From assembly GCA_021804305.1 (NCBI GenBank), contig JAJZKF010000013.1:1-12172 (forward strand): a stretch of 12,172 nucleotides of DNA, in the 5' to 3' direction. The position numbers and the translations under genes were made by a program. How positions within the stretch are numbered: position 1 is the stretch's first letter; each line of letters opens with the position of its first letter. Below, piece by piece: positions 1 to 6,107 of this stretch. The DNA is from Microcaldota archaeon (GTDB lineage: Archaea; Micrarchaeota; Micrarchaeia; Micrarchaeales; CABMGC01). The notes under the pieces were generated by a model. It searched no databases. It saw only the letters and a program-made list of their open reading frames with translations, and had not been told where the DNA came from.

Positions 1-88
1 CGTAGAGATCAGCTACGCGTTCAAGCTTCTGCTTGACGAGATAAAGTCTCTGCACATACTGCCGAAGGTAAAGCTGAAAAGCGAGTGA
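1..88 (+). CDS. rpoB: DNA-directed RNA polymerase subunit B, C-terminal end (partial)
   Basis: Only the last 28 codons and a TGA stop (86-88) are in the window; the open frame begins at base 2 and continues upstream. The encoded tail includes SYAFKLLLDEIKSLHILPKV, the characteristic extreme C-terminus of archaeal RpoB/B'' and of bacterial beta, which packs against the largest subunit. The following rpoA1 start codon lies only 4 nt after the stop, so the two genes are almost certainly co-transcribed and probably translationally coupled, as in the usual archaeal rpoB-rpoA1-rpoA2 order. Whether B is one gene or split into B' and B'' cannot be told from this fragment. Confidence 0.9.
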   Translation, partial: VEISYAFKLLLDEIKSLHILPKVKLKSE

Positions 89-92
89 TGTT

Positions 93-2666
93 ATGCATGC
101 GGAAGCGATAGAATCGATAAGGTTCACAATGATCTCACCGGATACGATAAAGAGGATGAGCATAGCCAAGCTCATTGTGCCGGATACGTACAACGAGGAT
201 GGCTATCCGATAGACGGAGGGCTTGTCGATCAGAGGCTCGGGGTAATAGACCCTGGACTGAAGTGCAAGACCTGTGGAGGGAGGGTGAAGACCTGTCCCG
301 GCCACTTTGGGCACCTGGAGCTGGTCCGTCCAGTAATACACCCGGAGTACGCCAAGACGATATACCTGCTGCTTCAATCGACGTGCCAGCAATGTCATAG
401 GCTGCTCTTGACGGATACCCAGGTAGGGGACATGAAGTCCGCCATAAAAGTCTTCGTAGGTAAGGAGGATGAAGCGGAAGGCGCTACGATAGACTTGACA
501 TCGCTCGCTGCTGCGAATACGACCAGGGATAAGGAGATACTCATAAAGAAGCTGAAGTCCGTAAAGAAGTGCCCATACTGCCAGGCAGCACAGAGAAAGC
601 TCAAGCTTGAGAGGCCGACATCCTTTTACATAGAGGGAAGCAGGATGAAAGCCGACGAGATAAGGGACTGGCTGGCAAGGGTACCTGACAACGACCTTAA
701 GCTCATAGGCATAGACCCAGTAGCCACAAGACCGGAATGGTTCGTGCTCACGACGCTCCTGGTGCCGCCGGTCAATGTAAGACCTTCCATCACGCTGGAG
801 TCTGGAGAGAGAAGCGAGGATGATTTGACCCACAAACTCGTAGATATAATGAGGATAAACCAGAGGCTTGAGCAGGACATCGACGCCGGGGCGCCTCAGA
901 TAATTATAGATGATTTATGGGAGCTTCTGCAGTATCATGTTACAAGCTACTTCAACAATGAGACTCCGGGGGTGCCGGTAGCGAGGCACAGGAGCACAAG
1001 ACCGCTCAAAACCCTTGCGCAGAGGCTCAAGGGCAAGGAGGGAAGATTGAGATATTACCTGAGCGGAAAGAGGGTAAACTTCTCTGCAAGGACGGTGGTG
1101 TCAGCCGACGCCAACATATCAATAAACGAAGTGGGCGTTCCCACAAGGCTCGCGGAGAACCTAACCGTGCCCGTATATGTCACGCTCTGGAACATAGAGG
1201 AAGCGAAGAAGCTCTTGCAGAGGACCGAGTATCCTGTGATAATCAACGTGATAACCAAGGAAGGGCTCAGGAAGAGGGTAACCGAGGTCACAAGGGAGGA
1301 GTTGCTGAAGGGCATAGAGCCAGGGCAGGTCCTGGAGAGGCAGCTCATAGATGGTGATATCGCCCTGTTCAACAGGCAGCCGACGCTCCATAGGATGTCC
1401 ATAATGGCGCACAAGGTAAGGGTGCTTCCAGGAAAGACCCTTAGGATAAACGCATCTGCGACAACGCCGTACAACGCAGACTTCGACGGAGACGAGATGA
1501 ACCTCCACGTACCGCAGTCTCTTGAAGCACAGGCGGAGGCGCGATACCTCATGCAGCCGAAGGACCAGCTCTTGAGCCCGAGGCATGGCGGTCCGATCAT
1601 GTTCGCAGAGGAAGATGAAATCATAGGTGCATTCTTCCTGACCAAGGATGACGCCTACTTCAACAAAGATGACGCAACGGAGATGCTGGCCGGCGTAGGC
1701 GTATACGAACTCCCTAAGCCGGAGAAAAATGGTGTTTACAGCGGAAAGGCGATATTCTCAATGATACTGCCAAAGGGCTTCAACTTCGAGGGCAAGACCC
1801 TTGATGGAGCCGAAGTATCGATAAAGGACGGAAAGCTGCTTAAGGGCATTGTTGATGAAAGACTCGTAGGCAACGGAGGAGGCACGCTCCTATTAAAAAT
1901 ATTCGAGGACATAGGCTCAGATGCCGCAGTGGATTTCCTTTCAAGGCTGACTAAGATGACGCTCATAGTCTCCGTGAAGAAGGGCATAACGATAAGCGTA
2001 AAGGACTATTACATGCCGGACAATGTCGAGAAGGAGCGTGTAGCGATAGTCAAGGACGTAGAAGCGAAGGCAGGAGCGTTGATAGAGAAATACAAACAGA
2101 AGAAGCTCGACCCGTTGCCTGGGTATACCAGAAGGGAGACCCTTGAAATCATAGTCATGGCCCAGCTGGAGGAGGCAAGGCATATGGCGCAGAAGCTGCT
2201 TAGCAAGAGCATAGACCTGGACAACAGGGCATACCTTATGGCCAAGCTCAAGGCAAGAGGAACCATACTCAATCTTGTCATGACAAGCGTCTTCCTAGGA
2301 CAGCAATCCATAAGAGGGAAGAGGCCCTCAAGAGGGTACAACAGAAGGGTGCTTCCGTACTTCAGGAGAGGGGATCCGAACCCGTCAGCCAAGGGGTTCA
2401 TCAAGTCCAGCTTCTCTGACGGACTGTCTCCGACCGAGTTTTACATGCACGCCATGGGGGCGAGGGACTCATCCATGACTAAGTCGCTGGTCACGGCAGT
2501 TAGCGGTTATCTGCAAAGGAGGCTTATCAACGCCATGCAGGACTTCTACGCCGATAAGAATGGTGCGGTCAAGGACGCAAGCGGAGCGCTTATACAGACG
2601 ATATACGGAGGGGATGGCATAGACCCGATACGGGAGCGTGTAATGAAGGATAAGGCAAAGTCCTAA
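93..2666 (+). CDS. rpoA1: DNA-directed RNA polymerase subunit A' (Rpo1N)
   Basis: This encodes the 857-residue N-terminal part of the RNA polymerase largest subunit, which carries the catalytic magnesium site. The length is close to the usual archaeal A'. Visible elements: clamp zinc ligands C58, C61, C68, H71; a second cysteine set C98, C101, C160, C163; switch 2 and lid region around residues 312-335; NRQP at 427-430; the catalytic NADFDGD loop with D463, D465 and D467; the funnel and GQQ.IRG.R region near 736-743; and the bridge helix at about 778-811. Two near-universal elements differ here: the bridge helix reads RDSSMTKSLVTAVSGY where RGL.DTA-type sequence is expected (RDSS starts at 791), and switch 2 has RYYLSGKRV instead of RGNLSGKRV (320-328). 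The ATG at 93 was chosen because IESIRFTMISPDTIKRMSIA follows the family N-terminus; a partial SD-like GAGTGAT precedes it. It forms an operon with rpoB and rpoA2. Confidence 0.98.
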   Translation: MHAEAIESIRFTMISPDTIKRMSIAKLIVPDTYNEDGYPIDGGLVDQRLGVIDPGLKCKTCGGRVKTCPGHFGHLELVRPVIHPEYAKTIYLLLQSTCQQCHRLLLTDTQVGDMKSAIKVFVGKEDEAEGATIDLTSLAAANTTRDKEILIKKLKSVKKCPYCQAAQRKLKLERPTSFYIEGSRMKADEIRDWLARVPDNDLKLIGIDPVATRPEWFVLTTLLVPPVNVRPSITLESGERSEDDLTHKLVDIMRINQRLEQDIDAGAPQIIIDDLWELLQYHVTSYFNNETPGVPVARHRSTRPLKTLAQRLKGKEGRLRYYLSGKRVNFSARTVVSADANISINEVGVPTRLAENLTVPVYVTLWNIEEAKKLLQRTEYPVIINVITKEGLRKRVTEVTREELLKGIEPGQVLERQLIDGDIALFNRQPTLHRMSIMAHKVRVLPGKTLRINASATTPYNADFDGDEMNLHVPQSLEAQAEARYLMQPKDQLLSPRHGGPIMFAEEDEIIGAFFLTKDDAYFNKDDATEMLAGVGVYELPKPEKNGVYSGKAIFSMILPKGFNFEGKTLDGAEVSIKDGKLLKGIVDERLVGNGGGTLLLKIFEDIGSDAAVDFLSRLTKMTLIVSVKKGITISVKDYYMPDNVEKERVAIVKDVEAKAGALIEKYKQKKLDPLPGYTRRETLEIIVMAQLEEARHMAQKLLSKSIDLDNRAYLMAKLKARGTILNLVMTSVFLGQQSIRGKRPSRGYNRRVLPYFRRGDPNPSAKGFIKSSFSDGLSPTEFYMHAMGARDSSMTKSLVTAVSGYLQRRLINAMQDFYADKNGAVKDASGALIQTIYGGDGIDPIRERVMKDKAKS

Positions 2667-2678
2667 ACGGTGTAGGAT

Positions 2679-3731
2679 ATGGCAAAATCGAGTGATGATA
2701 GTTTTAAGGTCGCAACGGGGGAGGCCGTAGGCGTAATCGCCGCGCAGTCGATAGGCGAGCCTGGAACCCAGATGGTACTCAGGTCGTTCCACACAGCCGG
2801 TATATCCTCAGTGGTAACCACTACCGGACTTCCAAGGATATTGGAGATTGTAGACGCAAGGAAGAGGCCGAAGTTCCCAGTCATGGAGGTAAAGCCGATA
2901 AAAAGCATAGAGAAGAACTACGAGAAGGTCAGGGGGATCTGGAGGAAGATAGAGGAGGTAAAGATGTCAAGCCTCATCAGAGACTTCAAGGAGGACCTCA
3001 AGACAGGAACCCTGCTGCTGAACCTTGACAAGGAGAAGATGTCACTGTATGAGGTAACAGCCGGAACTGTCGCATCGAAGCTCTCAAAGAACGAGTCACT
3101 CACAGTATCAGTGGAGGAGAGCGATGTGATAAAAGTGAAGTTTAAGGGCAAGACCACAGCGCAGACCAGGACGACCTTCGTCAACACAATTAACGCGAAC
3201 ATACTCGGGGTGAAGGGGATCATAAAGGCCAACATAAACCAGAACGAGGATGGCACGTTCGTCATAAAGACAAGCGGCAGCAACCTCGAGGAGGTCATGG
3301 AGATAGACGGCGTCGACAAGTGGAACATCTACAGCAACGACATGTTCGAGGTGCTTAAGTTCTATGGGATAGAAGCGGCAAGAAACCTCATAGCTAATGA
3401 GCTCCAGGAAGTCATAAAGGAGGAGGGATTCAGCATAAGCTTCAGGCATATCTCCCTTGTTGCCGATGCGATGACATACACCGGAACCATAAGGAGCATA
3501 GGCAGGCACGGCGTAGCCGGGGACAAGGAGTCAGTCTTCGCAAGGGCAGCCTATGAGGAGACCATAAAGCACTTCACGAACGCAAGCGTGTTCGGAGAAG
3601 AAGACAAGCTGAAGGGGGTGTCCGAGAATATACTCATAGGCAAGCAGATAGGCTTGGGCACAGGGATGATAAAGCTTGCGATAAAGAAGGAGGACCTTGC
3701 TAGGATAAAGAAGAAGGAGGCCAAGGAATAA
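2679..3731 (+). CDS. rpoA2: DNA-directed RNA polymerase subunit A'' (Rpo1C)
   Basis: This is the 350-residue C-terminal part of the polymerase largest subunit. It contains the trigger loop, and it completes the cleft and the clamp base. The trigger-loop block starts at residue 14 ([18 protein letters not shown]) and continues as QMVLRSFH at 31-38; H38 matches the substrate-contacting histidine of the family (yeast H1085). [13 protein letters not shown] (50-62) follows. The C-terminal half holds the [20 protein letters not shown] and [17 protein letters not shown] blocks and ends in a lysine-rich tail. Archaeal A'' proteins, as I recall them, usually carry about 50-60 residues before the GEAVG block; here there are 13. 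The gene is in the same frame as rpoA1 and separated from it by TAA, two codons, TAG and one codon. A GGTG ribosome binding site at 2669-2672 lies 6 nt before the ATG. Confidence 0.97.
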   Translation: MAKSSDDSFKVATGEAVGVIAAQSIGEPGTQMVLRSFHTAGISSVVTTTGLPRILEIVDARKRPKFPVMEVKPIKSIEKNYEKVRGIWRKIEEVKMSSLIRDFKEDLKTGTLLLNLDKEKMSLYEVTAGTVASKLSKNESLTVSVEESDVIKVKFKGKTTAQTRTTFVNTINANILGVKGIIKANINQNEDGTFVIKTSGSNLEEVMEIDGVDKWNIYSNDMFEVLKFYGIEAARNLIANELQEVIKEEGFSISFRHISLVADAMTYTGTIRSIGRHGVAGDKESVFARAAYEETIKHFTNASVFGEEDKLKGVSENILIGKQIGLGTGMIKLAIKKEDLARIKKKEAKE

Positions 3732-3742
3732 ACGCAATCGCC

Positions 3743-3750
3743 TGTTTTTT
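3743..3750 (+). terminator. Probable oligo-T terminator after rpoA2
   Basis: CCTGTTTTTT, twelve bases after the rpoA2 stop, contains a run of six T residues at 3745-3750 in an otherwise mixed region. Archaeal RNA polymerase terminates on oligo-T tracts without needing a hairpin, and no strong hairpin is visible. The position, between the polymerase operon and a gene with its own promoter-like sequence, fits a terminator. Confidence 0.5.
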
Positions 3751-3764
3751 ATTAATTGTGTTGC

Positions 3765-3771
3765 TATAATA
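3765..3771 (+). promoter_or_regulatory. Candidate TATA box for the Sm-like gene
   Basis: TATAATA at 3765-3771 is the best TATA-like element before the Sm-like gene. Archaeal transcription starts about 25 bases downstream of the TATA centre, which would put the start close to the ATG at 3791, giving a leaderless or almost leaderless RNA. However, a GGTG at 3782-3785 also sits at ribosome-binding-site distance, so a longer transcript reading through from rpoA2 is equally possible. Confidence 0.35.
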
Positions 3772-3790
3772 GTTTTGTTTTGGTGTATTC

Positions 3791-4015
3791 ATGCAGGAAA
3801 GACCGTTCGACCTTCTGAACAAGGCATTGGGACAGAGCGTACTGATAAGGCTCAAGGGCAGCACGCAGATTAGAGGCAAGCTCGCTTCGTTCGACGCCCA
3901 CATGAATGTGGTGCTGCAGGATGCGGAGGAGCTCGAGGATGGGACCACGAAGGCCAAGATTGGCACCATACTCCTCAGGGGAGGGAACATAATCTACATA
4001 AGCCCAGCCGCATAA
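3791..4015 (+). CDS. Sm-like archaeal protein (SmAP / LSm)
   Basis: This 74-residue protein is a single Sm fold. SmAPs form heptameric rings that bind U-rich RNA and are thought to act in RNA processing. The Sm1 motif covers roughly residues 16-43, with the loop-3 signature FDAHMNVVL at 34-42, and the Sm2 motif is LLRGGNIIYISP at 61-72. The uridine-pocket residues of the family are recognisable as H37, N39 and R63 (RGG here; RGD or RGN is common). There is no extension at either end, so it is a minimal archaeal SmAP1-type protein. The ATG at 3791 follows GGTG at 3782-3785 with 5-nt spacing. In many archaea this gene is paired with ribosomal protein L37e; here it is followed by a tRNA instead. 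Confidence 0.95.
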   Translation: MQERPFDLLNKALGQSVLIRLKGSTQIRGKLASFDAHMNVVLQDAEELEDGTTKAKIGTILLRGGNIIYISPAA

Positions 4016-4116
4016 CAGTAGGCAAGCCAGAAACCAGGCGATAGGCTCTTAATGCCTTTCTATGCGCATGGGATTCCATATACCATAATGCCGGATAGCC
4101 AAGCTCTTTCCATATG
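4016..4116. other. Spacer between the Sm-like gene and tRNA-Ala
   Basis: There is no coding evidence in this short stretch. A small inverted repeat AGGC-TCTTAAT-GCCT (about 4043-4057) followed by TTTCT could help end the Sm-like transcript. A longer inverted repeat, GCCAAGC at 4098-4104 and GCTTGGC at 4125-4131, brackets the tRNA TATA box. It may be chance or an operator-like or cruciform element; nothing else supports a function. Confidence 0.3.
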
Positions 4117-4123
4117 TTTTTAA
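4117..4123 (+). promoter_or_regulatory. TATA box of tRNA-Ala
   Basis: TTTTTAA at 4117-4123 is centred about 30 bases before the first tRNA base (4150). With the usual TATA-to-start distance of about 25-27 bases, transcription would begin at about 4146, leaving only a few bases of 5' leader. This is the expected layout for an archaeal tRNA gene with its own promoter. Confidence 0.55.
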
Positions 4124-4149
4124 GGCTTGGCGGACAATCTATTCGTTGT

Positions 4150-4224
4150 GGGCTTGTAGCGTAACGGTAGCGCACCTGCATGGCATGCAGGGGGTTGCGG
4201 GTTCGAATCCCGCCAAGTCCACCA
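4150..4224 (+). tRNA. tRNA-Ala (anticodon GGC), CCA encoded
   Basis: The full cloverleaf can be drawn. The acceptor stem GGGCTTG (4150-4156) pairs with CAAGTCC (4214-4220), including a G3:U70 wobble, the alanine identity element. The D stem is GCGT/GCGC with loop AACGGTA. The anticodon stem CCTGC/GCAGG (4175-4179 and 4187-4191) encloses loop ATGGCAT, so the base after U33 starts anticodon GGC, reading GCC. The variable loop has five bases. The T stem GCGGG/CCCGC has loop TTCGAAT. Discriminator A is at 4221, followed by genomically encoded CCA at 4222-4224. There is no intron. The antisense strand reads as the familiar false proteins seen opposite tRNA genes. Confidence 0.97.
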
Positions 4225-4399
4225 TAATTCTGCGACGGCGAAACTGGGTTCGGTTGCTGACAAGGAAGAGCAAAGGAAACCGACCGGAGAGTTCGACAGG
4301 AGGACGGAATTCGACATCCCAGTCTACCTGAAGTGCGTACACGATCAATACGACATGACGATGGTGCTGTTCCTATATGCACAGGCAAGGCCTTCCTAA
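4225..4399 (+). pseudogene. Stop-free frame running out of the tRNA 3' end; possible gene remnant
   Basis: From the end of tRNA-Ala one frame stays open for 57 codons until TAA at 4397-4399, and it also continues back through the tRNA to a TAG at 4157. The reading has protein-like composition, for example EFDIPVYLKCVHDQYDMTMV followed by LFLYAQARPS, with codons similar to the neighbouring genes (AGG, CTG, GAC, TAC). It has no ATG until 4355, no ribosome binding site, and I recognise no family. It may be the leftover of a gene cut by integration at the tRNA, or chance openness in GC-balanced DNA. No repeat of the tRNA 3' end was found elsewhere in the window, and no integrase is present. Confidence 0.22.
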
Positions 4400-4482
4400 G
4401 GATGATACCTGGCTCTGACAATGTACAACCCCGCATGGAGCATAATGGGGGCTACCAATGCTAATTCCGCCTGAGCTGTTGG
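4400..4482. other. Non-coding stretch before the DUF167 promoter
   Basis: No gene is visible on either strand. The only structure is a loose inverted repeat: CCCC near 4430 against GGGG near 4447, with a 14-base loop. Together with the preceding open frame, this makes just over 310 bases between the tRNA and the next gene without an established gene. Confidence 0.4.
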
Positions 4483-4489
4483 TATTTAA
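4483..4489 (+). promoter_or_regulatory. TATA box for the DUF167 gene
   Basis: TATTTAA at 4483-4489 is centred at 4486, predicting a transcription start near 4512. That leaves a leader of roughly 26 bases before the ATG at 4538, long enough to include the strong Shine-Dalgarno at 4527-4533. The spacing of all three elements agrees. Confidence 0.5.
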
Positions 4490-4526
4490 CCATAACCTTC
4501 CCTTATTTCCATCAGACGTTTCCAAC

Positions 4527-4533
4527 AGGTGAT
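4527..4533 (+). promoter_or_regulatory. Shine-Dalgarno that fixes the DUF167 start
   Basis: AGGTGAT is a perfect match to the anti-SD end of archaeal 16S rRNA and lies 4 nt before ATG 4538. The alternative in-frame GTG at 4529 is inside this motif and therefore unlikely to be the start codon. Confidence 0.7.
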
Positions 4534-4537
4534 TTTG

Positions 4538-4759
4538 ATGATAATAAAGGTAAGGGTAATCCCAAACTCTAAATCTGAATCGATCGAAGAGCTTGAGCCG
4601 ATGAATTACAGGATTAAGGTAAGGGCAAAAGCCGTAGATGGAATGGCCAATGATGCAGCCATAGAAGCCATTTCCGCGCATTTTAAGGTAAAGAGAGCGG
4701 ATGTGTCGATAATAAGAGGTATGACACGTAGGGACAAGGTAATGAAAATAGACGTCTAG
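4538..4759 (+). CDS. DUF167 / YggU (UPF0235) family protein
   Basis: This is a 73-residue protein of unknown biochemical role. The family has a small alpha/beta fold and is found across bacteria, archaea and eukaryotes. Diagnostic features are the N-terminal strand IIKVRVIPNSKSESI, the central YRIKVRAKAVDGMANDAAIE block (the family pattern is Y.v.v.APPvdGkAN.ali, with the prolines replaced here by K-A), and the C-terminal SIIRGMTRRDKVMKI matching the family's G..sR.K...I ending. The start is set at ATG 4538 by the ribosome binding site; a GTG nine bases upstream would add three residues. It stands alone, between a tRNA and a gene-poor spacer, so the context gives no functional hint. Confidence 0.9.
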   Translation: MIIKVRVIPNSKSESIEELEPMNYRIKVRAKAVDGMANDAAIEAISAHFKVKRADVSIIRGMTRRDKVMKIDV

Positions 4760-4767
4760 CTCTACAT

Positions 4768-4799
4768 ATTGAATGATCAGATATTTTCAATCTTTTGTT
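4768..4799 (+). terminator. Weak hairpin plus T-tract after the DUF167 gene
   Basis: ATTGAA at 4768-4773 can pair with TTCAAT at 4786-4791, and TTTT follows at 4793-4796. The stem is short and AT-rich, but the site starts just 9 bases after the stop codon and the stretch is T-rich overall, which fits archaeal termination. Confidence 0.35.
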
Positions 4800-4995
4800 A
4801 ACTATGACGCCTAAACCGTCAACCACTGCGTGACAGGTAGAGTTATAGGAGTAACAGAAGAAAAATCGTCTGAGCCCAATGGCTTCCTCTAGAATTGGCT
4901 AAAGGATGATATAAAGAGATGGATGTTCATGAACAAGAACAAGAAGGAAGGCGAGCATGTAAAGAGGCTATAGACTTGATGAAGGAGCTTGATAG
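4800..4995. other. Gene-poor spacer, possible degraded coding sequence
   Basis: No convincing gene is present. A 26-codon + frame at 4919-4999 (ATG to TAG, product beginning MDVHEQEQEGRRACKEAIDL) has a protein-like charged composition and ends over the stop codon of the opposite glycosyltransferase gene. It lacks a clear ribosome binding site, and its upstream frame is closed by TGA, so it could be a gene tail left after decay. The A-run at 4861-4865 is a T-run on the other strand and could end the glycosyltransferase transcript. Confidence 0.3.
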
Positions 4996-6060
4996 CTAGC
5001 CGGCCGATTGTTTAAGCTCATATTGTTGCCCTCTCCATATTATGCGCTTCATTCTTGCAGCGGCGACCAGATTCATTAGAAACACGACAGGCATAATGGT
5101 ATTTATCAGCACGAAGTCATTGCATCTGCTTTTCAATCTCATGCCGTTCTTTACTGTCCCCAACACTAACGGTAATAGGAAGGCAAGATATAGATATGAA
5201 TACGTGATTGCCATTGCAAGTGCAGAGAGGTTAAGCATTATCACTGCCAAATAGAACGTAATCCCTGAGTAAAAGACGGTTTTATCTCCCATGACAGACA
5301 ACGATGTCTGCCTATTTGACCACTCTAAGAATGTCTTTCTGTCGTCATTTGAATAGACGATCGGCTGCGCCTCCTTTACGTAAGCGATCTTCTCCCCTCT
5401 ATCCTTTACGATTCTGGTTATTGCGATGTCATCGGATAGAGAGCTCCTGAATGATTTTAGTGAATCTCCATTGAGTAACCCTCTTCTGAACGCAAGCGAG
5501 CCTCCCCAACCGAATCTGAGGACTCTCGACTCCATCATCCCCTGTCCGGCAAATCCCCATACCAGCTTCACCCTCGACCAGAATCCACCCCTTGGCATGA
5601 AGTAAGGGAATGCCGTAGCTAGCCCCACCTCCTTATCCTTTAATGGAGCTATCAGCCGGCGCAACCAGTCATTCCCCATTAGGCAATCGGAATCTGCGAT
5701 TACGTATATGTCATAGCCTCTGTACTTTTCAATCGCTGTCGCTATGGCATTTACCTTTCCGCTTCCGATGCCCCCTCCGGATAAGATGCTCCGTATCCCT
5801 GCCTTTTTTATATGAGGCACTGCCAGGTCCTTCCAATCATCCACTACCGCGACTATGTCGTATTTATTATAGTCCTGCGCTTTCAGTGACCTGAGATTAT
5901 CGTCCAGCGTCATATCTGGTCCTTTGCATGGCACTATGACCAATACATTTGGCTTTAGCCATGGCTCGTATTGCTCCTCTTTGTACCTGCCAAGGCTTAG
6001 GTACAGCATTATCGAGAACACTACTGCCAGGAATGCGGTGTACGCATAAAGGAGGAACAT
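4996..6060 (-). CDS. Membrane GT2-type glycosyltransferase (ceramide glucosyltransferase/HpnI-like)
   Basis: This 354-residue protein has an N-terminal membrane helix (about 1-22), a cytosolic nucleotide-sugar transferase domain and about three C-terminal helices (about 262-340). Catalytic-domain motifs: LVIVPCKGPD near 40-49, VVDD at 72-75, IADSDC with a DxD at 123-125, and LSDDIAITRI with acidic pair D210/D211. The overall plan resembles GT21 ceramide glucosyltransferases and the bacterial HpnI group, so transfer of a sugar to a membrane lipid is likely, but the acceptor is unknown. The family's Q/RxxRW motif is not exact: the matching place reads FLEWSNRQTS. I chose ATG 6060 over the longer GTG start at 6117 because GGGAG (6066-6070) lies 5 nt before it and the protein then begins directly with the signal-anchor helix. 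It diverges from the Rieske gene. Confidence 0.85.
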   Translation of the reverse strand: MFLLYAYTAFLAVVFSIMLYLSLGRYKEEQYEPWLKPNVLVIVPCKGPDMTLDDNLRSLKAQDYNKYDIVAVVDDWKDLAVPHIKKAGIRSILSGGGIGSGKVNAIATAIEKYRGYDIYVIADSDCLMGNDWLRRLIAPLKDKEVGLATAFPYFMPRGGFWSRVKLVWGFAGQGMMESRVLRFGWGGSLAFRRGLLNGDSLKSFRSSLSDDIAITRIVKDRGEKIAYVKEAQPIVYSNDDRKTFLEWSNRQTSLSVMGDKTVFYSGITFYLAVIMLNLSALAMAITYSYLYLAFLLPLVLGTVKNGMRLKSRCNDFVLINTIMPVVFLMNLVAAARMKRIIWRGQQYELKQSAG

Positions 6061-6065
6061 ACAAT

Positions 6066-6070
6066 CTCCC
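6066..6070 (-). promoter_or_regulatory. Shine-Dalgarno that fixes the glycosyltransferase start
   Basis: Read on the minus strand, GGGAG is followed by ATTGT and then ATG (6060-6058). No comparable site precedes the upstream in-frame GTG at 6117, and the TATA element at 6100-6107 would lie inside the longer version. Confidence 0.5.
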
Positions 6071-6099
6071 ATTAGACGGATATGAAGTCTATCAACAAG

Positions 6100-6107
6100 T
6101 ATATATT
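6100..6107. promoter_or_regulatory. Shared bidirectional TATA element between glycosyltransferase and Rieske genes
   Basis: TATATATT, within GTATATATTG, is almost palindromic. On the + strand, a start about 26 bases downstream falls near 6130, 8 bases before the Rieske ATG (6138). On the - strand, the start falls near 6078, about 18 bases before the glycosyltransferase ATG (6060). One TBP site could therefore serve both genes. A second TTATATA at 6122-6128 is too close to the Rieske ATG to be its promoter. Confidence 0.4.

Noticed and set aside
4146..4331. 61-codon + frame starting four bases before tRNA-Ala
   Set aside because: It reads through the whole tRNA, has no ribosome binding site, and its product is a tRNA translation followed by low-quality sequence.
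3975..4436. Minus-strand open frames opposite tRNA-Ala, with readings such as GGIRTRNPLHAMQ, AGFEPATPCMPC and TWRDSNPQPPACHAG
   Set aside because: These are the well-known false translations of the complement of tRNA T and anticodon arms; the tRNA cloverleaf is complete and explains the sequence.
4774..4874. Possible C/D box RNA (ATGATCA near 4774, CTGA near 4870)
   Set aside because: The C box has a mismatch, no C'/D' pair is visible, and the spacing is too long.
4919..4999. 26-codon + frame (MDVHEQEQEGRRACKEAIDL...) before the glycosyltransferase stop
   Set aside because: Too short, no ribosome binding site, no recognised family; kept only as a note in the spacer entry.
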